Positions 26,701 to 34,618 of a stretch of DNA of 52,326 nt are shown here, in pieces (position 1 is the stretch's first letter; the number at the start of each line of letters is the position of its first letter). A model generated the notes under the pieces. The model was not told the DNA's origin and made no database searches. It saw only the letters and a program-made list of their open reading frames with translations. This stretch comes from JAPLNB01 sp964451955. Its GTDB lineage: Bacteria; Planctomycetota; Phycisphaerae; Tepidisphaerales; Tepidisphaeraceae. The stretch spans positions 1 to 52,326 of the forward strand of contig CAYVKG010000023.1 in assembly GCA_964451955.1 (NCBI GenBank), given 5' to 3'. The translations under genes were made by a program, and so were the position numbers.

Positions 26701-27129
26701 GGCGGGATTGACCAGGAACTGCTCCAGATTCTCGGGCAACGTAAACAGTACCAGACGACGCGCGGTCGGGATTCACTGGATTTCCCTCGCCCGGTGCTGG
26801 CGTACTTCAATCCGATGGTTGTGCTTCAGAACGAGCGGTCGGCGAGTGACGCGGAGATGTTCCCCGACGGTTTCCGGACGCTGGGGCTGGGCAAAATCGT
26901 GGGCGTGCCAACTTACGGGGCGGTGATCGGGACGGGGTCGTACCGGTTGCTTGACGGCTCAACGATTCGGACGCCCAGTTTTGGCGTATACACCGCCAAG
27001 GGGGACAACATGGAGAACTACGGTGTTCCGCCGGACGTGTACGTCGACAATGGTCCGGCCGATTTTCTGGCTGGTCGGGACATGCAGATCGAGAAGGCAA
27101 TCGAGGTTTTGCGCCCGCAGATGAAGTAG
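23776..27129 (+). CDS. Secreted tricorn-type protease (propellers, PDZ, S41 peptidase)
   Basis: A 1117-residue exported protease. GGAGAG precedes the ATG, which opens a signal peptide (LLLTAAVVFLSSVAQA). Residues about 25-340 and 345-700 form beta-propellers with TolB-type blades (FSPDGRTIAFSSNREG, WSPDGKWIAFISDRTG, FSPDGKWISYTKHD). A core/PDZ region lies near 740-930, then a C-terminal S41 domain. The tricorn-type active site is visible: H804 in NASHTGVSG, the nucleophile serine in NERSASDAEMF (1019-1029), and E1080 in NMENYGVPPDV. It should digest peptides in the periplasm. Two low-complexity Gly/Ser/Pro linkers (about 655-680 and 695-730) interrupt the second propeller. Ends before a shared hairpin. 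Confidence 0.88.
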   Translation: MTRQLLLTAAVVFLSSVAQARSHLIRQPSYANGKIAFSYLGDIWTAKDDGSAIQRLTVHNARDVLARFSPDGRTIAFSSNREGNYDVYVIPAQGGKARQLTFHSADDYVVGWSPDGRRVIFQSTRAKGVFPSVSTLFEIGMEGGTEESLPTDWGSWASYSADGEKMAFTRHPGVWSRKHYRGSYAVDLWLMDVKAKKFKRLGDDDYKGNYLWPMYAPNGDIYFVADCLPNEKGIEFGGPEVMKSVNNIWKIPAQGGPPVQVTRHRSGNLFFPSMSADGKTIVYEENFGLWKLDTASGNTEEIRIEIRSDLKENELELRTMQSEAEEFCLSPSGKRAVLCTRGEIFSIATDRGDIQRVSETAWREQDPQWSPDGKWIAFISDRTGREEIWMSDERARNVKQLSDADCNKSSLVWSGDSKYLLWSGSDRKLRRVNVGTGDTEEVAASDAGPIVSAQFSPDGKWISYTKHDRMLRYQVYLKQLDGGVERMISSEQFLTASGAKWTPDGKKLVFLGGIGAPAMASLNRTTAQLYSLSLTPIEKKPDDRDVDSEEEATRPPDGGRRTRVFPLGITLPPTTAPSDRRGDSGVEVKIAWEGMERRIRQLTQLGGSVYSVVPSPDSRTYLFAAGGDEPGGGGLYTINEDGSRLTRLVTAAPSESAGGSSRGRGGFGSLQWTKDGRSIYYLQGGGIYAVGAPPSAPSDSQAPSGGSRTEGRGTRGASVAEASSSAPRRISFTIRMQVDVAAERRQVFLEAWRVMKTRFYDPKMHGVDWAAARSTYEPLLKDVADSDELHNVIMQMIGELNASHTGVSGGDTTGLNAERAQTRFPGFDIEPDASGSYKVSHVYKDGPADHDYVKLQTGNFILAVNGKPLKTSDNYWAMFNLVPGRKFEFTVNSKPQTAGSWSVTIEPISAAAQSNLDYERWVDSRRAMVDKLSDKQIGYLHIKAMDAPSLARFQRDLLANQEKKALIIDQRFNGGGGIDQELLQILGQRKQYQTTRGRDSLDFPRPVLAYFNPMVVLQNERSASDAEMFPDGFRTLGLGKIVGVPTYGAVIGTGSYRLLDGSTIRTPSFGVYTAKGDNMENYGVPPDVYVDNGPADFLAGRDMQIEKAIEVLRPQMK

Positions 27130-27147
27130 GCGACAGAGCACAAGAAA

Positions 27148-27173
27148 GCCCGCGCGGATTTGGCCGCGCGGGC
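27148..27173 (-). terminator. Hairpin terminator between convergent genes
   Basis: A perfect 10-base stem: GCCCGCGCGG (27148-27157), loop ATTTGG, CCGCGCGGGC (27164-27173). On the minus strand it is followed by TTTCTTG, so it best terminates the Gfo/Idh gene. It lies 18 bases behind the tricorn stop and could serve that gene too, though there is no T-run on that side. Confidence 0.75.
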
Positions 27174-27205
27174 GTGGATGACGAACGGGCGGGGGACGGG
27201 TGGTG

Positions 27206-28500
27206 CTAGACTTCGTAGCCCTTGCGATAGGATCGCGAGACGTACTTGTTGATTTCGGGCATGTTGGTGCACTCCATCTTCTCCACGTCCCAGTCAAGCT
27301 TCTTGCCTTTCCCGGCGAACTGGGCGAGATGACCGACGAGCGCGATGGAGGTGAGCGGCGTCGCGAAGTCCGGGAAGTTGCCGGCGGGTGTGCCATCGTT
27401 GCGTATGGCCCAGTAGAGGTCGGCGACGGGATCGCCATGGGCGCGGGGGTATTTCTTGTCGGGGCGTTTGAAGGCCTGGTGGGCGGATTCCGGGAGCAGG
27501 CGGGCGTCGGAGCCCATCATGCCTTTTTCGCCGATGAACAGTGTGAACTCGCCGAACTTGCGGTTGTTGGCCTTTTCCGCTTCCTTCATGGCGTCGGGCT
27601 TGAGGCCGTCGTGATCGTACACAAAGACCTTGACGGGAGGTTTGCCGGGGCGTTCGATGTCGTATCGGACGATGTTGTTCTGGGGGTATTTTTCTTCCGA
27701 GCCGCCGGTGGTATTGAGGCACTCGATGGAGAATTTCTTGACGTTGCCGAGTTGGAGCGCCCAGAAGACGGGGTTGACGTTGTGGCAAGCCATGTCGCCG
27801 ATGGTTCCGGTGCCGAAGTCGCGGTAATCGCGCCATGAGAAGGGGTGGAGACCTTCGTGGTAGTCGCGATAGGGCGCCGGCCCGAGCCATTCATCCCAAT
27901 GGAGGGTTGGCGGAACGGGTTTTGATGGCGGCCGACCCCCGGTGCCGCCGAAATTCCGGCCCAGGATGGTGTGGGATTCCAGGACGTTTCCGATGGCGCC
28001 GGCCTCGATGAATTCAGCGATAAGGCGCATACGCTCCTCGTATTGCCCCTGGTTGCCCATGTTGGTCTTGAGCTTCTTGTCTCTTGCCATCTTGGCCAGA
28101 ACGTAGCACTCGCGGATGTTGTGGCCGAGCGGTTTCTGGCAGAAACAGTGCTTGCCGAGATCCATGGCGCGGACGGCGGCGGGCGCGTGGGTGTGATCGG
28201 GTGTGGCGATGAGGACGACATCAATGTCGTTTTTGCACTCGTCAAGCATTTTGCGGAAGTCGAAGAAGGCTTTGGGGTTCTGACCTTGGCCGGTCGCCTT
28301 CTTCATGACGTCTCTGGAGGTGTTGTCATCGACGTCGGCGAAGGCAACGAACTTCTCGCGGAGAGCCATGTCGGTGCTGTAACCGCCCATGCCCCCGGCG
28401 CCGATGACGGCCACGCCGAGTTTTTTGCCGGCGTCGGCGGCCATNNNNNNNNNNCGAGCCCGGTCTTCAGAAAGATACGACGCGAGAAGTGGTTGGCCAT
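27206..28500 (-). CDS. Tat-exported Gfo/Idh/MocA family oxidoreductase, interrupted by an assembly gap
   Basis: One gene split by ten N at 28445-28454. Upstream of the gap the ATG at 28498-28500 starts MANHFSRRIFLKTGL, a twin-arginine signal. Downstream the same gene continues with MAADAGKKLGVAVIGAGGMG, the Rossmann motif. The EKP-like hallmark is CQKPLGHN. The rest is a complete substrate-binding domain (TGTIGDMACHNVNPVFWALQ, HWDEWLGPAPYRDY). About 428 residues plus the gap. For the reading frame to be whole the missing length must be 2 modulo 3, so the ten N are a placeholder. Substrate unknown; the HWDEWLGPAPxRxY motif is shared by many planctomycete paralogues. Confidence 0.85.
28445..28454. 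other. Assembly gap (run of N)
   Basis: Ten undetermined bases inside the Tat signal of the Gfo/Idh gene. The true length is not ten, because that would break the frame between the two halves of an otherwise normal gene. Confidence 0.95.
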
Positions 28501-28598
28501 GCGATATCCTCCGTCAAGCTGGCGATGGTCGAAAAAGCAGGAGTCTCAACCGGACGGGCACTCGCCGTCGGCGAACTCGGCTACCGTTGATACCGGAG

Positions 28599-28627
28599 TG
28601 GATATGGGGCGTTGTCGATTGCGTCAA
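28599..28627 (-). promoter_or_regulatory. Possible promoter of the Gfo/Idh gene
   Basis: On the minus strand TTGACG (28622-28627), 17-base spacer, TATCCA (28599-28604), about 95 bases before the ATG at 28500. The -35 is good, the -10 weak. Confidence 0.35.
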
Positions 28628-28679
28628 GCATGATGACAACCCACTATATTCGTCGGGGTGCATTATAACAGGCAGTTGC

Positions 28680-28707
28680 TTGCGAGGAGGTGGCCGGGGG
28701 CTATAGT
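28680..28707 (+). promoter_or_regulatory. Promoter of the YqiJ-flotillin-pore operon
   Basis: TTGCGA (28680-28685), 16-base spacer, TATAGT (28702-28707), with the ATG 43 bases downstream of the -10. It lies between divergent genes. Confidence 0.45.
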
Positions 28708-28750
28708 GGTTTCGGGTCGGTTGATCGTCGTCTCGAAACGGAATAGCGCC

Positions 28751-29476
28751 ATGACGACGGAACTGCTGTTGACTTGGTGGAACCTGATATTCATCGTGCC
28801 GTTCTTATTGGCGGTGGTATATCTGGGGTTCTACGCGGTCAGCGGGATCACGTTTGGCGAATCGGGCGTCGACGTGGATGCGGACGTTGACGCGGACGGG
28901 GATCTTGGCGCGGACGGAGCCGTTGACGCGGATGCAGATGCGGGCGCCCATGCCGAGGCGGGTGTTCATGTTGTGGGGCACCCGGGAGGCGATTCACCCG
29001 TTCCGGCGTATTTGTCGGTGCTAACCTGGTTGGGACTGGGACGAGTGCCCTTGAGCATCCTGTTGATGGTCCTGATGCTGAGTTGGGGCGCAGCGGGATT
29101 CATCACGAACGCGTTGCTGGTTCGTTCGTTTGATCATGCGTATATCCCGCCGATTTCACTGCCGGTGGCGGGTTTGTCGTGCCTGGTGTTTACCTCATGC
29201 TTTGCTCGGCTGATCGGAAGATATGCGCCGTTGAGCGAAACGTATGCGAGGCGGCGACACGAATTGCTGGGTTTGGTGGGGGAGGCGATTTTCCCGATCG
29301 ACAGCACATTTGGCATGGTCACGGTGCGCGATGACCGCGGCGAACGGTTTGACCTGCCCTGCCGGACGTCCGAGGACTCGCCGGCGATAGCCAAAGGTGA
29401 GCGTGTTCGGCTTGTCGGATACAGCGCCAAGCGGCGACTGTTCTACGTGGTGCGGGAGACACTGAGCCGCGGTTGA
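28751..29476 (+). CDS. YqiJ/NfeD-like membrane protein (OB-fold)
   Basis: A 241-residue inner-membrane protein. Hydrophobic segments lie at about 10-32 (LIFIVPFLLAVVYLGFYAV), 100-125 (VPLSILLMVLMLSWGAAGF) and 138-156. The C-terminal third, from ELLGLVGEAIFPID to RVRLVGYSAKRRLFYVV, is an OB-fold of the NfeD/YqiJ type. Between the first two segments is a strongly acidic run of Asp-Ala repeats (VDVDADVDADGDLGADG and DADADAGAHAEAG), predicted to be disordered. Proteins of this class are encoded beside flotillins and are thought to stabilise flotillin membrane domains. The flotillin gene follows after 31 bases. Confidence 0.8.
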   Translation: MTTELLLTWWNLIFIVPFLLAVVYLGFYAVSGITFGESGVDVDADVDADGDLGADGAVDADADAGAHAEAGVHVVGHPGGDSPVPAYLSVLTWLGLGRVPLSILLMVLMLSWGAAGFITNALLVRSFDHAYIPPISLPVAGLSCLVFTSCFARLIGRYAPLSETYARRRHELLGLVGEAIFPIDSTFGMVTVRDDRGERFDLPCRTSEDSPAIAKGERVRLVGYSAKRRLFYVVRETLSRG

Positions 29477-29507
29477 GGCGATTGAATGAGGAAGGAGCGA
29501 GGTTGCC

Positions 29508-31406
29508 ATGGTGTTTTTCTTGTTCTTTGTCATTGGCGCCGGGATGGCGATTGCTCCGTGGTGCATCCCCACGTGGGAGGACACCTACGCCAAGAGCCTG
29601 TTGACGGTGATCGGCACTGTTCTGGTGGTGCTTGTGGGCATCCTGTCGATGATCACGCGGCTGTACCGTAAGGCGTCGGCGAACATGGCGTTTGTCCGGA
29701 CGGGCATGGGCGGAGCCCGCGTGATCAAGGATGGCGGGACGATCGTTCTGCCCGTCGTGCACCAGGTGATCCCCGTTTCGCTGGAGACGATGCGGCTGAA
29801 GGTCGAGCGCGAAGGCGAACACGCGCTGATTACCAAGGACAACCTTCGCGTGGACCTGTCGGCGGAGTTTTACATCAAAGTTCAGGCGAACACGGACGAC
29901 ATTTTGCAGGCGGCCCGGTCGCTGGGCGGGCGAAACGTGCAGCCGGAGGCGGTTTCGGAACTGGTGCAGGAGAAGCTCGTCAGCGCCCTGCGAACGGTGG
30001 CGGCGACGAAGGATCTGGTTGAGCTGCACGCGAAGCGAGACGAATTTGCCTCGGCGGTGCAGGCGATTGTGACGCACGACTTGGCGTCAAACGGCCTGAC
30101 GCTGGAGTCGGTGACGATATCGAGTCTGGACCAGACAGACCCGACCCAGTTGCAGGAGCGGAATGTTTTCGACGCGCAGGGATTGAGGAAGATCGCCGAG
30201 ATCACGCAGAAGGCGAGGGTGGAGCGCAACGAGATCGAGCGAGAGGCGGAGCGGGAGGTGGTTCAGAAGAACGTCGATACGCGGAAGAAGATGCTCGATC
30301 TTGAGCGAGACCAGGCGGAGTTTGAGGCGGATCAGAAGATGAAGGTGGCGAATGTGCGAGCCGCCAGGGAGCGCGAGGTGGCGGAGTTCAAGATCGCTCA
30401 GGATGAAGCGGTGGCCAAACGCGACATTGAGAAGATGCGCACGATCGAAACATCAGAAGTCGATCGTACGCTCGCGGTGGAGCAGGCGCAGATCGCGAAA
30501 CAGATTGCGTTGATTGCGAAGCAGAAGGAGCAGGAGACCGCGCAGATTCTCAAGAAGCAGGCCGTCGATGTCGCCGACCGGGCCAAGGAAGTGGCGGTTG
30601 CCCAGAAGGAGCAGGAGCGAGCGGCGGCCCAGGCGGCGATGCTCGCGGCGGAGGCGCAGCGGGAACAGGCGAAGCAGAGCGTCTTGACGGTGCAGGTGAC
30701 GGCGGAGGCGGCTCGCGAGGCAGAGAAGAAGCTGATTGCCGCCAAGCAGGGCATTCAGGAAGACAAGATCCGTCAGGAGACGACCGCGGATGTGGCGGCC
30801 TATTCCGCGGTCAAGCAGGCCGAAGGGGAGCGCAAAGCCGCCGACATGCAGTACGAGGCGAAGTTGCGTCTGGCGGAGGGCGATGCGCAGGCCAATATTC
30901 GGCGCGCCGATGGCGAGAAGGCCATCAAGATGGTGGATGTCACGGTGGAGCGTGAAAAGGTCAACGTGGAACAAGCTCGCGTGGATGTGGAACGGCAGAG
31001 CCTGTCGAACAAGCAGGAGTTTGACCAGGCCGCGCTGAAATTCGAGCTGGAGAAACTGCGGATCGAGGCCGAGAAGGAAGTTCGCGTGCAGGCGGCGATT
31101 TCGATGGGGAACATGCTCGCCAAGGCGAATCTCCAGATCTTCGGCGACCCCGAGACGATGGCCAAGATGTCGGAGCGATTCCTCCGAGCCGCCAGTTGGG
31201 GATCGGCCGCGGAAGGGCTTGTTTCTCACCTTCCGCCGGAAGTGAAAGCAATGTTGGGGAAGCTCGGCGAGGCTGTGGCCGGAACGGTTGTGCCGGCGTC
31301 GGCTGGGGACGGTAACGACAAGGTTGCCGGTCCGGTTGCCACGCCGCTGTCCGTAGCGGATGCCCCGGATTCACCCGCCCCGGCTCCAGGAAAGAAACGG
31401 ACGTAA
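29508..31406 (+). CDS. Flotillin family protein (YqiK-like)
   Basis: A 632-residue membrane-anchored scaffold. The N-terminus has hydrophobic segments (MVFFLFFVIGAGMAIAP, then SLLTVIGTVLVVLVGILSMI to about 50). Then comes the SPFH/PHB domain: AFVRTGMGGARVIKDGG, IPVSLETMRLKVEREGE and DNLRVDLSAEFYIKV. From about residue 225 to 520 there is a long Ala/Glu/Lys/Gln-rich coiled coil, as in flotillins. The C-terminal tail is Pro/Ala-rich. Flotillins oligomerise and organise ordered membrane patches. AAGGAG precedes the ATG. Same operon as the YqiJ-like gene, as in the enterobacterial yqiJ-yqiK pair, and followed by a pore-loop protein. Confidence 0.92.
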   Translation: MVFFLFFVIGAGMAIAPWCIPTWEDTYAKSLLTVIGTVLVVLVGILSMITRLYRKASANMAFVRTGMGGARVIKDGGTIVLPVVHQVIPVSLETMRLKVEREGEHALITKDNLRVDLSAEFYIKVQANTDDILQAARSLGGRNVQPEAVSELVQEKLVSALRTVAATKDLVELHAKRDEFASAVQAIVTHDLASNGLTLESVTISSLDQTDPTQLQERNVFDAQGLRKIAEITQKARVERNEIEREAEREVVQKNVDTRKKMLDLERDQAEFEADQKMKVANVRAAREREVAEFKIAQDEAVAKRDIEKMRTIETSEVDRTLAVEQAQIAKQIALIAKQKEQETAQILKKQAVDVADRAKEVAVAQKEQERAAAQAAMLAAEAQREQAKQSVLTVQVTAEAAREAEKKLIAAKQGIQEDKIRQETTADVAAYSAVKQAEGERKAADMQYEAKLRLAEGDAQANIRRADGEKAIKMVDVTVEREKVNVEQARVDVERQSLSNKQEFDQAALKFELEKLRIEAEKEVRVQAAISMGNMLAKANLQIFGDPETMAKMSERFLRAASWGSAAEGLVSHLPPEVKAMLGKLGEAVAGTVVPASAGDGNDKVAGPVATPLSVADAPDSPAPAPGKKRT

Positions 31407-31459
31407 GGAATCGGCAGGAGGACTGGCCAGTGCCATGGTCGTATGACTTGAGGTGAAGG

Positions 31460-31891
31460 ATGTCGTGGACGCTGCGTGGAGATCTCGAATTGTTCGGCAT
31501 TGAGCTGCCCGAGAAGTTGGCGCTGGACGACTGGATTGCCAGGGTGAGGCGCAAGCCGTGCACGAGCGTCATGTCCCTGGTGGCTGTGTCGGGGGGCCTG
31601 TTCTATCGTTTGGAAAAAGGCCGAAATCCGAAGGTCAACGACATCTATGATGCGATGATCTACACCTCGACCTGCCTGTCGGTGGGATACTCGAACATTC
31701 TGGCCTGCACGCCCGCAGGCAAACTTCTGGGGACGTTCCTGATAACGCTGGGCCCAGCGCTGGCGGCCAGGGCGCTGGACGGCAGCGCGGAGACACGGCC
31801 GGCTTCCGAGGCCATGCAAGCGGAGGTTGTCGAGGCATTGCGGCAGCTCCTGCAGAAGATTGAGGGTTGCTCTGTTGGCGAAGGTCGTTAG
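31460..31891 (+). CDS. Small pore-loop (Ion_trans_2-like) channel protein, putative
   Basis: A 143-residue protein starting behind GAGGTGAAGG. The segment YDAMIYTSTCLSVGYSNI (about 59-76) resembles a pore helix plus selectivity filter of the two-TM potassium-channel fold, with SVGYSN in place of TVGYGD. It is followed by the helix AGKLLGTFLITLGPALAA (about 82-99). A weak hydrophobic stretch (SVMSLVAVSGGLFY) precedes the pore and may be the outer helix. The lost glycine and aspartate of the filter mean ion selectivity cannot be assumed. It lies 53 bases behind the flotillin gene on the same strand and is probably the third gene of that operon. Confidence 0.6.
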   Translation: MSWTLRGDLELFGIELPEKLALDDWIARVRRKPCTSVMSLVAVSGGLFYRLEKGRNPKVNDIYDAMIYTSTCLSVGYSNILACTPAGKLLGTFLITLGPALAARALDGSAETRPASEAMQAEVVEALRQLLQKIEGCSVGEGR

Positions 31892-32006
31892 GCGGCGAGG
31901 TTCGCTGAGTTGGCACATCATTGTGGCCCTTGCGGAACCTCGCTCCAATCGCGTTGGTTCGTTGACTTCCCCTGCCATCCTCTCGCCTGCGGCCTCTCCA
32001 CGATCC

Positions 32007-32012
32007 TATACT
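32007..32012 (+). promoter_or_regulatory. -10 box directly upstream of nfo
   Basis: TATACT ending 7 bases before the ATG at 32020. No convincing -35 hexamer lies at 16-18 bases. No Shine-Dalgarno precedes the gene, which would suit a leaderless transcript. Confidence 0.35.
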
Positions 32013-32019
32013 TGCAGAT

Positions 32020-32865
32020 ATGTTTGGCTCGCATCTCTCGATTGCAGGCGGTCTTCATAACGCTCTATCCGAGGCCTGCCGGCTGGGGATGGAGACGGTG
32101 CAGGTGTTCACGAAGAACCAGCAGCAGTGGAAGGTCCCGTCGCTGAGCGAGGAGGCGATCGCGCGGTGGCGATCCGAGTTGCGGCGAGTGCGATTCCGTA
32201 AGACGGCCAGCCACGCCAGCTACCTGATCAACCTGGCTTCGCCCGATGAATTGCTCTGGCGGCGCAGCATCGAGCTCTTCATCGAAGAGTTGCGCAGATG
32301 CGAGTTGCTGGGCATCGCCTATTGCGTCATCCATCCGGGCTCGCATATGGGTTTGGGGGAGGAATTCGGGATGAAGCGCGTTGTTGCCGCGCTCGACGTG
32401 GTCCATTCTGTGTTCCCGGCGGGGTCGGTTATGACGTGCCTGGAATCGACGGCGGGCCAAGGTTCCTCGATCGGCCATCGGCTGGAACAGCTTGCGGAGA
32501 TCATATCGCGGTCGCGCTGTTCCGATCGTCTGGGCGTGTGCTTGGACACGGCGCATCTTTTCGCAGGCGGCTACGATTTCCGTGGTCGCCGGTATGGCCA
32601 TTTCAGAAAGGCGATCGGGCGGGTGGTCGGACTCAGGCAGGTCAAAGTGCTTCACCTGAACGACTCGAAGAAGTCTCTGGGCAGCCGGGTGGATCGGCAT
32701 GAGCACATTGGGCATGGCGCGATCGGCCTGGAGGGGTTTCGTCCATTCGTCCGCGATTCGCTCTGGGCGAGGGTGCCGAAGATACTGGAAACGCCAAAGG
32801 AGGAATCTCCCGATGGGCGTGACTGGGACACCGTGAACATCGAGACGCTGATGTCTCTCGCCTGA
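32020..32865 (+). CDS. nfo: Deoxyribonuclease IV (endonuclease IV)
   Basis: A zinc-dependent AP endonuclease that nicks DNA 5' to abasic sites in base-excision repair. The 281-residue TIM-barrel protein shows the family motifs in order: GSHLSIAGGLHNAL (3-16), ASHASYLINLASP, YCVIHPGSHMG, MTCLESTAGQGSSIGH, GVCLDTAHLFAGGYD and VLHLNDSKKSLGSRVDRHEH followed by IGHGAIG. The zinc ligands (His, Glu, Asp) in these blocks are all present. Length is normal. Monocistronic, converging with the repeat-rich secreted protein. Confidence 0.94.
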   Translation: MFGSHLSIAGGLHNALSEACRLGMETVQVFTKNQQQWKVPSLSEEAIARWRSELRRVRFRKTASHASYLINLASPDELLWRRSIELFIEELRRCELLGIAYCVIHPGSHMGLGEEFGMKRVVAALDVVHSVFPAGSVMTCLESTAGQGSSIGHRLEQLAEIISRSRCSDRLGVCLDTAHLFAGGYDFRGRRYGHFRKAIGRVVGLRQVKVLHLNDSKKSLGSRVDRHEHIGHGAIGLEGFRPFVRDSLWARVPKILETPKEESPDGRDWDTVNIETLMSLA

Positions 32866-32892
32866 GAGGCAAACAGGGATGGCCGGCTGCTT

Positions 32893-34479
32893 CTACCTGC
32901 GCGAGCGGCCCGGAGAGGAAGCGCCGGCGTCACTGCGGCTGGCATTGCCGTTGGATCGGGCGGGTGCACTGGGTTGCTCGAACCGGGGTGGCGGGCTGCT
33001 GGGACGTTCCACGCGCGAAGCCGGGGGGCTGCTCGGTCGCTCCATCCTGGGGGGCGGGCTGCTAGGCCGTTCTGCTCTGGATGTTGGTGGACTGCTGGGA
33101 CGTTCCACTCGCGAAGCTGGGGGGCTGCTCGGTCGCTCCATCTTCGGGGGCGAGCTGCTTGGCCGTTCCGCCCTGGATGTTGCTGGGTTGCTGGGGCTCT
33201 CCACACGAGATGCTGGAGGGCTGCTGGGCGTTCGGGTGATTGGCCGCTCGATCTGTGCCGGGGCGGCAACGGGGCCGGGTGTCTGTCGCTGTGTCTTGGG
33301 AGCTGGGCTGAATGGTTGCTCGGTGCGAGATGACCGGCCGGTGTCGCTCGCGGATCGGTTGGGGGCCGACGTTTCGCGTCTGTTCTCGGCTGCGCGACTT
33401 GACTCAACCGCACGCGCGGGCTTGACGTTGATGGCGGAGGTTCTGGAATCGGGTATCTCTCGCCGGGGTCCGAGCCCCTTGGTGGTGTTGTCGTTGCCGG
33501 CCCTGATGACGTCGGTATTTCGTCGTCCCGGTCCATCGATGACGGGCGGGGCTTTTCGCGGGCCATCGCCATCCACTCTCCCTCGCGGGCGGTCATGGTC
33601 GTCTCGGCCCGGTCGGTGATCGTTGTCTCGGCGACCATCATACCGCCGGTCATGTGACCGGTCTCGCCCGTAATAGAATCCGAAACTGAACCACGAGGAT
33701 CCCACATACGAGGGGTAATAGGTGGAACTATAGAGGTATGGCCATCCCCAGCAGGAATAGCGGTACCGATAAGGGTACACACAACCTGCATAATAGTAAC
33801 CGGCGGTGATGTACGTCGGATAGTAGTAGGTGTACGCGGGCAGGTAGGTATCGACGATCGAAACAGGCAGTTCGGGCCTGAGAGGCGGTTCCGTCGCTTC
33901 GAGGGGGGCGAGCGGTTGTGGGGCGGCTTCCCACGCGATCTGGTCGTCGAATTTGGGCTGGTCGGCGGCGGCCACTTTCCCTTCGTTCGGCCCCGGCAGG
34001 CCGAGGATCTGTCTGGCCTGATCGGCCAGCATATCTTCGAGCTCGAACAACTGGCGTTGGGATGCGGTTGCCTTGAGAAAACCGATCGGCTGTCCGGTGG
34101 CTAGGTCGAGAATCCGTCCGGTGACGCGAACCTCCGTGCTCACCACCTGGTAGCTGCCGACAACGAGGAGGTTCGCGCCTGCCTTGCGGCCTAGCTGAAT
34201 CAGAGCCTTGTCGTCTATTGCCGGTGGTTCTGCCACCGGTCCGCGGACAGGGGGGGTGACAGTGATGTTTCCGACAAGCACAATGGAAGGTTGCTGTGCC
34301 AGCTCTGCTTGCAGATTCTGGGCAATGGCTTGGCCGATCCACTGGTTCTTCATCTCGTCGCCGAGCATGTGGAACGGCAGCACCATGATGGCAGTTCGAG
34401 GCGGGGCACCCGCTGGCTCGACGGCCCTAACCACGGAAACCACTGCCAATAAAGCGATTGTGGCAATTATGCGCGCCAT
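32893..34479 (-). CDS. Secreted FlgO/TolB-N-like protein with Tyr-rich and Pro/Ser/Arg repeat tail
   Basis: A 528-residue exported protein; GGAGG lies before the ATG at 34477-34479. Signal peptide 1-19. Residues about 28-165 resemble the FlgO or TolB-N/CsgG-like domain (TAIMVLPFHMLG, WIGQAIAQNLQAELAQ, RKAGANLLVVGSYQ, GRILDLATGQPIG), usually found in outer-membrane or periplasmic proteins. Next is a Tyr-rich stretch of about 60 residues (TYLPAYTYYYPTYITAGYYY), then an Arg/Asp-rich one. The last 110 residues are degenerate tandem repeats of 10-11 residues, consensus ERPSSPPxSRx, about eight copies (DNA about 32950-33250). The tail is probably disordered and may bind the cell wall or other polyanions. 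A perfect TATAAT on the minus strand lies at 34509-34514. Confidence 0.7.
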   Translation of the reverse strand: MARIIATIALLAVVSVVRAVEPAGAPPRTAIMVLPFHMLGDEMKNQWIGQAIAQNLQAELAQQPSIVLVGNITVTPPVRGPVAEPPAIDDKALIQLGRKAGANLLVVGSYQVVSTEVRVTGRILDLATGQPIGFLKATASQRQLFELEDMLADQARQILGLPGPNEGKVAAADQPKFDDQIAWEAAPQPLAPLEATEPPLRPELPVSIVDTYLPAYTYYYPTYITAGYYYAGCVYPYRYRYSCWGWPYLYSSTYYPSYVGSSWFSFGFYYGRDRSHDRRYDGRRDNDHRPGRDDHDRPRGRVDGDGPRKAPPVIDGPGRRNTDVIRAGNDNTTKGLGPRREIPDSRTSAINVKPARAVESSRAAENRRETSAPNRSASDTGRSSRTEQPFSPAPKTQRQTPGPVAAPAQIERPITRTPSSPPASRVESPSNPATSRAERPSSSPPKMERPSSPPASRVERPSSPPTSRAERPSSPPPRMERPSSPPASRVERPSSPPPRFEQPSAPARSNGNASRSDAGASSPGRSRR

Positions 34480-34618
34480 CGTAGCCTCCGCTGTGGGATC
34501 TACCAACATTATAGACCATCTTTGGGCTGAAAGGTTGGCGGAACTGATCGGAGGAAACGTTGATTCCTGTTGGCGTCTCGCGCCGGAGTGCGGTTGGCAC
34601 CGGTATAGGGCCACCAGA

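Noticed and set aside
28303..28444. MAADAGKK as the true start of the second Gfo/Idh protein
   Set aside because: The ATG is an artefact of the N run; the Tat signal across the gap belongs to the same gene.
32950..33250. Possible CRISPR-like or minisatellite array
   Set aside because: Units are 30-33 bases, without unique spacers, in frame and encode an ERPSSPPxSRx protein repeat.
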